This document shows positions 58,455 through 64,000 of a DNA stretch of 64,000 bases, in pieces. Position numbers and translations under genes: made by a program. A model generated the notes under the pieces. That model had not been told where the DNA came from and searched no databases. It saw only the letters and a program-made list of their open reading frames with translations. Every line of letters begins with the position of its first letter. Within the stretch, counting starts at the first letter, position 1. The DNA comes from Epiperipatus broadwayi (lineage: Eukaryota > Onychophora > Udeonychophora > Euonychophora > Peripatidae): positions 8,166,269 to 8,230,268 of the forward strand of contig JAQFVV010012423.1 in assembly GCA_028023455.1 (NCBI GenBank), read 5' to 3'.

Positions 58455-59212
58455 GGTACTATTTCTGCAATGAAGAAAAGATAGGAGGCCTTTTCACATT
58501 AATATACTGGTAACTTTGTAATGTTGTTATTTTGGCAACCATCAAACATTACAAAGTTACCAATGCATTGATAAGAATGTCTTTTCTTCATTGCAGGACT
58601 AGTACATGAGATCCATATTTTTAAAAAAGGGATAAAAATAAATATTATATTAAATATACTTCTATGAAATCTACACACATGCAGATTCCACTTTGACACT
58701 TAATTTAATCAATTTCAAAAAATGTGTAGAAATAGTTTTTATAAACCAAATATTACATATACATGGATGGTACTTCCCACCTCATAATAGAACGTTTTAT
58801 GTAGTTGAAATAATAACCAATTTTGAATTGTTTCCTAGCATAAACAAGATGGAGATTTTTTTCATTGGAAATTTTTCCCCTATCCAACTTCCTGTCCAAA
58901 ATGCTTACAGAGTATGTGATTGCACAGACATGATGTAAACAGAATTTTACCATGCAATGTAAGTTTTCAAATCAACAAATGGCAATGTGTTTTCTTTTTT
59001 TTAATTAAAGGGAAAGAACAATCGCAACAACAGTAACACCAAGAAAAATAAAAGAAATCAAAAGTAAGAAACAACAACATAGTAATTCAATAAGCAAATA
59101 AAAAAAAGGTAATTGTAAATTGCAGCACTTTGATGAAAAATTTTTAGACTAGAAAAAAAAACATTCAAGGCATAATCTTGAAATGATATCAAATTGAAAG
59201 AAAATCAACCCT

Positions 59213-59523
59213 GTGATGTATCTTGAAAAACATGTTTGATTGTTGCCCTTTTGCCTTATTTATTTATATTTTTCAGTTGCAAATGCATTGTCTTTTTTTA
59301 AAAATATGCTTGGATGGCTGTTATTTTGCCTTATTTCTTAGTTGCATTATTTTTATTTGACAATTGTGATGTATATTGAAAAATGTGTGTTTGATTTTTG
59401 TTCTTTTTTGCCTTATTTATCTATATATATTTGTCAGTTGCAAAAACATTACCTTTTTTAAAAAATCTGCTTGGATGGCTGTTATTTTGCCTTATTTCTA
59501 GTTGCTTTATTTCTATTTGACAA
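59213..59523. repeat. Tandem duplication inside the GGTACT element, unit about 153 bp
   Basis: Copies start at 59213 and 59366 (GTGATGTATMTTGAAAAA), each containing TGCTTGGATGGCTGTTATTT and TGCCTTATTTCT. The copies are about 90% alike by eye. Confidence 0.88.
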
Positions 59524-59939
59524 TTGACAACAGGCTTTTTTTCCCATGGAAGAAAAATCAACAAAGGTGAATTCTTTCTCAACAGTGGATGTTGGTGGCT
59601 TATGCAGAGAGACAGACACTTATAATTTGGTGGATCCACAAACTGGGGTTCACACCCAAACAGTCCAAAGGTTATGGGGTTGCTTTTTGATCTTATTTTC
59701 ATTTCCCTAGTGGAAATAAATACTTTTGTTTCCTTGTTGAACGAAAAAAATTTTTTTTCTTATTAATAAAGAAAGGTAAAGAATTTCTTCTCTATTGAAT
59801 TTTAGATTAGAATGAAAATAATCTACCGGATTTGGTCCATAACAGTCTATACCCATTTTTCTCTCTACTTAATGATAGAAAACCATTTTTGGTATCTTCC
59901 TTCCTGTATGAATACTCTTACAATTGATATTTGTTTTGT

Positions 59940-60225
59940 GTTATTGTTCTAAATTACTGGTTCCAAAAAAGTTTAGGTTTAGTAAAATTTTGATTCCATT
60001 TTTGTTTTCTGCCTGCATGTGTATTAGCAGTCATAAAACTTATCTACTTTATATTTTTTATTGTTCTGAATTATATGTTTCATTGGTTTAGTGTATTTCC
60101 AAAAAAAAAGGTAGGATAATTAAAATTTTGACTCCATTTTATTTCCATCTGCATGTGTAAAACTAGTAAGAAAAGTTTTCTAATTTATATTTCTTTATTG
60201 CTCTGAATTATTTGTTTGATTTTTT
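59940..60225. repeat. Tandem repeat inside the GGTACT element, unit about 120 bp, 2.5 copies
   Basis: Recurring phrases are TTATTGTTCTRAATTA, CCAAAAAARGT, AAAATTTTGAYTCCATTTT and CTGCATGTGTA, at about 59940, 60060 and 60190. A further short duplication (AATTAAGTAACAACAACAAC with TTTTTAA) lies at 60293-60400. Confidence 0.75.
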
Positions 60226-60657
60226 TTGTGTGGCCTAACTTGAAATTAAAGATGAGAAATTAACCAAAAATTCACACTAAAAAAAAAACCACAATTAAGT
60301 AACAACAACAACAACAACTAATTTTCAACAACAAACTTTTTAAACACAGAATTAAGTAACAACAACTAATTTCAAATTTTAACAACAAACTTTTTAATGA
60401 GACAAAAAAAAACATTTTTATACACCTGCAGAATTCAATATGATATGTAAGCAAAATCTCCAAAATGCAGCAATAGAATAACATTTGTTTGGGACACATT
60501 GCAAAATATGTTTTGTAAACATTAAAAAATAGATTTTTCAATGATAAATAACACTCAAGTCACAAGGTTTATTTGCCATTCGCAAGATTATTACTTTATC
60601 AAGTATGTGAAAAGGCCTCCTATGTTTTCTTCAGTGCAGGAATAATACACAAGTACC

Positions 60658-60958
60658 AAAAAGAATAACTAAATTGGTAATTTAATATGATATAGATGTG
60701 TTATTAAATTCCAATGATTGTCTGTTTCATGTGTAGATTCTGGGATTCTTCTTTAGGGACCCTCCCTCCTTTTTTTCTATTTAACAGTGTAAGTCCCTAA
60801 TGTTACAGTATAAACCATTCACTTAAAGAGAATTAGTCAATCATACTGAAAAATAAATAAATAAATAATGGTTAATATAACAATGAACAAACAATGAAAA
60901 TTCTGTTCTGTCAATAATGGTTGTAATTAATGTGTAGAGATAAAAATAAAAAAAATCT
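60658..60958 (-). repeat. LTR block continued beyond the nested insertion
   Basis: GATTCTGGGATTCTTCTTTA then GGGACCCTCCCTCC at about 60740 matches the CATTCTTCTTGGGGATCCTT segment of the 41.86-kb LTR, and ATCATACTGAAAAATAAATA near 60841 plus ATTCTGTTCTGTCAATAATG near 60899 match its CACACTGAAAAAATAATG and AATTCTGTCCTATAGATAG. The order is the same, so this is the remainder of the LTR split by copy 2. Confidence 0.6.
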
Positions 60959-60959
60959 T

Positions 60960-62240
60960 ACCTCTATCTCCCACTGGGCCATCCATGTCAAGATATCAGA
61001 GATGGGAATATTACTCTAAATTTTTTTAAAAAAAAACATCTAACTAGGTTAACCTTCCCCTTCCCTTTTATGATTAAATCACCCTTTCTAAGCTAATTCG
61101 CAAAGGTTTCTCAAATATAAAAAAATAAAAACAACAATAACCATTTACATTTATATCACTATGATTTAAAGTAGCACACAGTGAATAAGTGTCTTCAGCT
61201 TGTTGATATCAACATTTAGTCGAGTTCATTCTTTCCATAGTAAAGTCCACATAAAGAGTTCATGGTCTTTAATTTCACTGATGGTACAGTCGAGCTATTC
61301 TCACATGGCCTCTCTCGAAATAAAAATCTTGGTGGAACTCTGTAGACTCTCAACCTTTCCCTCTGTATAGTCATTCTCATTGCTTATGAGTTTCTCTGCA
61401 ATGTTAAGTATTAGAATGGAATTAGCTTCTTCATGCCATATCTACATTCTAGCCCCTACACATTGCACTGTAACATTGATGCATAGGAGAATATTATAAG
61501 TGTAGTTTGAGGTAGATATTGTTTTAGTTCTCTGTCACTTTTGACTTACTCTCTTCACAGATGAGTGTTATTATTAATATATATATATAATTTTTTTAAA
61601 AGTTATAGTGAGTGAAGAAAAAAAAAGTTGACTTCCATTATTTTAGTGATAATGCAGAACTATCAATTATTATTTAATTTGCTACCACACAATTATAGTT
61701 CAGTTTTCTTTTCATCAATTTGAATTTCTCTTGGCCTTTCAAATATCATCAATTTGGTTTTCTAACGTTAGTTTAAGTAGATATATGCTCTGCAGCATGT
61801 GTTCAAAAGTTCTGAATGGCAATGTTGACATTCATTAGCAAAGGCTGATTAAAAAAAAATAAAATAGAAAAGAAAGATCTCCCAATGATGGAGTATATGT
61901 TTTTTGTTCTATCTTCTACCTGAATCAAATCGAAATTGATTGTTATTTTTGCTCATGAATACATGCAGCTCATGTCTCACCATGCTTACCTATTATTGCA
62001 CATACATTATAAATTTATTAGGCTAAAATAATCATCTAATTAATTCTTTATTTTGTTTTCATGTTTGTTACCTAGCAATAGCTTGACATAAAGTCATTGC
62101 TCTGTGTGATTGCTCTTTTCTGTTGTCGACAAAGTCAGTCAATAGTATATAAAACAAAATCAGTTTTGGTTTATGCACTTTTTTAACATATATACACACA
62201 TAAGTGATCTGCCAGTTTATACTGAATTATAATTGTTGTA
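60960..62240. repeat. Direct repeat copy B, about 1.28 kb
   Basis: Partner of 53175-54300, same orientation. Compared with copy A it carries an extra block near 61216-61290 and further small indels. Its left part adjoins and may belong to the split LTR block, which would make the LTR unusually long. Confidence 0.85.
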
Positions 62241-62576
62241 ATTTATTTTATTTGCTTACCTCTGACTGCAATAAAATTCTTAAAGATTACTTAACCTCAT
62301 ATTTTTTGATATTCTGAGAAAAAATGCATATAAATATTTTTGTAGTTTGCATATATTAAATATTTTCACATCAGGATACTGTAAGATTGTATATGGTTTT
62401 ACTTACTAAACAAAAAATAACAAAGTTCCAATATAAAAGTATACATTACCATTTTGCAGTTAAAGTTTAATATGACAAATAAATCTTAGTCTATATAAAA
62501 ATATTAATATATTTTCCTCAAAAGATAAGACATAATGTGGTTGAGTGACTTTGAGCATTAAAATTATAGAATGATT

Positions 62577-63949
62577 TAGTACTTTGCTATTAGTCATGTA
62601 ACATGGAGCATTATTAGATTTGCTGCACCTTTTCACATTCATATCAATCCACTGATTGTGATCTGACCAAAATTACATGTACGAGGGTCTTGTATACAAT
62701 ATTTTTCGCAAAATTTGCAAAAACAAATGGTAACATGTACACAGATCTTATACATGATATTTCACAAGATTTACAAAGTTATTGTCAGGATGATATGAAC
62801 ATGAAAAGGCACAGCACATCTAATACGTACTATGTGTTGCAGGACTAATAAAAATAACTAAAAGTATAAAAAATGATATTAAAAACAGCATTTTAAAACA
62901 CATTTTGAAAAACAAATGGATATTCAAAAGACAATTTTAAAACAAGTTTGAAGAACAAATGGACATTAAAAAGACCGATTTTTAAAGTATAAAAAATATT
63001 AAAAATAGCATTTTAAAACAACTTTTGAGAAACAAACGGATATTAAAAAGACAATTTCAAATAATTTTTAAGAAATAAATGGATATTAAAAATACTGATT
63101 TTTAAAGTATTAAAAAATAATAATAAAAACAGCATTTTAAAACAAATTTTGAGAAACAAATGGATATTAAAAAGACAATTATAAAAACAATTTTTAAGAA
63201 ACAAATGTATATTAAAAATTATCATTTTAAAGGTATAAAAGATAATATTAAAAACAGCACTTTAAAACAAATTTATATGACTTTCACACTAACAACTTTA
63301 AAATGTATTATAATATATAAATTGATATTAAAAACAACATTTTAACCACCCTCCCCCAAAAAAAATTGATTTGTGATCTTAAATAAATGATGCCATAATG
63401 AAAAAAATATTACTTTAAATACATACTAAATTATAATTTTTTAAAATATTATTTACAAAAACACATAAAGTACACAAATGTTACTTACTGTGTAATATAT
63501 AACAGGAATTCTCACTTTGAAGCCACAAATTTGATATTTACATCCAACAGACATAAAATGAAGATTTGAACTGAAAAATTTCCCCACAAAATAGAATTTT
63601 ATTGAACACATGATTGCATAGAGTTTCCGGAATTCCCCACAGAAATGCTAATAAACGTTTTTTTTTTTTAAGAAAAAAAATACACAAAAAGAAAGAAATA
63701 TAAATTATTATAAGACTTTTATTAAATATTTATCCTGATGTCAGAAAGAAATCTGGACAATAATTAAAAATGTCAAAATATTAAAAAAAAAGACCCATTG
63801 ATAAAGATAAATGTGATTTCACATGAGATCAAATAACATCGCAGGGATTATTTCCTTCCAATTTGACATCAGCACAAGATTACACATTTATTGTGGATGT
63901 GAAAAGGTCTCCTATTTCCCCTATATTGCAGGTCTAATACAAAAGTACC
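62577..63949. mobile_element. GGTACT-family TIR element, copy 3
   Basis: The right end is clear: the complement of 63897-63949 reads GGTACTTTTGTATTAGACCT, then GCAATATAGGGG and AGGAGACCTTTTCACAT. The left end is diverged: AGTACTTTGCTATTAG at about 62577, then ATTAGATTTGCTGCACC with TTTTCACATTCATATC at 62613. Inverted internal TIR cores occur at about 62800-62815 and 62826-62849 (TATGTGTTGCAGGACTAAT). The arrangement is the same as copy 1, including the phrase GTAATATATAACAGGAATT at 63491, which matches 41482. Confidence 0.65.
62870..63345. repeat. Tandem array inside copy 3, about 120-bp unit, four copies
   Basis: Copies begin near 62873, 62990, 63110 and 63240. Each has ATTAAAAACAGCATTTTAAA, then ACAAATTTTGAGAAACAAAT, GGATATTAAAAAGACAATT and a second AAGAAACAAATG half-repeat. 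The unit itself looks like a doubled element of about 60 bp. Confidence 0.88.
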
Positions 63950-64000
63950 ATATATTTCTATAGGAAAGACTAGAAAAATTAGATTAGATTTGAATCAATT

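Larger units (their letters stand above)
58455..60657. mobile_element. GGTACT-family TIR element, copy 2, complete, 2.2 kb
   Basis: The left end is GGTACTATTTCTGCAATGAA then GAAAAGATAGGAGGCCTTTTCACAT. The complement of the right end is GGTACTTGTGTATTATTCCT then GCACTGAAGAAAACATAGGAGGCCTTTTCACAT (split here for length). The TIRs are about 50 bp with an 8-nt length difference. A third, inverted TIR copy lies inside the left end (about 58575-58612: TCTTTTCTTCATTGCAGGAC), so the first 155 bp fold into a hairpin. The interior has tandem repeats and no transposase. Both outer junctions are in A-runs, so no target duplication can be read. Confidence 0.82.

Overview
The window is AT-rich (by eye well over two thirds A+T), intron-rich, repeat-dense eukaryotic nuclear DNA, almost certainly from an invertebrate animal. 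The evidence is one spliced membrane-transporter gene with GT-AG introns, plus decayed Ty3/gypsy, LINE, Penelope-like and hAT elements. The lineage cannot be fixed from sequence alone; AT-rich arthropods, cnidarians and molluscs all remain possible. Nearly all long open frames are chance frames or transposon fossils. 

Host gene. The only host gene I can support is on the minus strand: the 3' half of an SLC22 (organic cation/carnitine transporter, MFS) gene. Four coding exons are placed, at 51481-51267 (215 bp), 30029-29848 (182 bp), 23216-23089 (128 bp) and 23000-22934 (last 67 bp including the stop). All splice phases agree across the joins. The last exon lies behind an 88-bp intron in a different frame from the longer open frame there, and gives a C-terminus ending KETSL, a PDZ-ligand-like tail. 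The 5' exons were not found and probably lie beyond position 64000. 

Downstream flank (1-22850), left to right: a Penelope-like GIY-YIG remnant (about 1.4-1.9 kb), a gypsy integrase remnant (6.4-6.8 kb, minus), a gag-only gypsy element with its LTR (7.9-11 kb, minus), two short tandem arrays (12.7 and 13.8 kb), a nearly full-length frameshifted DUF4371-type hAT transposase (14.7-16.6 kb, plus), a nest of palindromes (18.3-18.8 kb) and a LINE 3' end (21.5-21.9 kb, plus). 

Introns. The 6.6-kb intron holds two snap-back palindromes, a ZBED5/SCAND3-like hAT remnant, a foldback insertion with 15-bp flanking repeats and a tRNA-like sequence. The 21.2-kb intron holds several foldback elements, a 1.7-kb TA-flanked TIR element that carries tandem repeats and an unrecognised decayed coding segment, a LINE RT remnant, a piggyBac-type TTAA element, two solo LTRs in opposite orientation, and one copy of a TIR family whose ends begin GGTACT. 

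Upstream side (51.5-64 kb): a foldback end joined to a very G-rich low-complexity tract, then a minus-strand gypsy remnant in which gag is fused by deletion to the end of integrase. Its LTR-like block is interrupted at 58454 by a 2.2-kb GGTACT element. Another GGTACT element closes the window. Two 1.1-1.3-kb direct repeats (53.2-54.3 and 61.0-62.2 kb) flank the gypsy remnant. 

The most interesting candidate for an undescribed system is the GGTACT family: three copies share a hairpin left end, an internal tandem array and a single right TIR.
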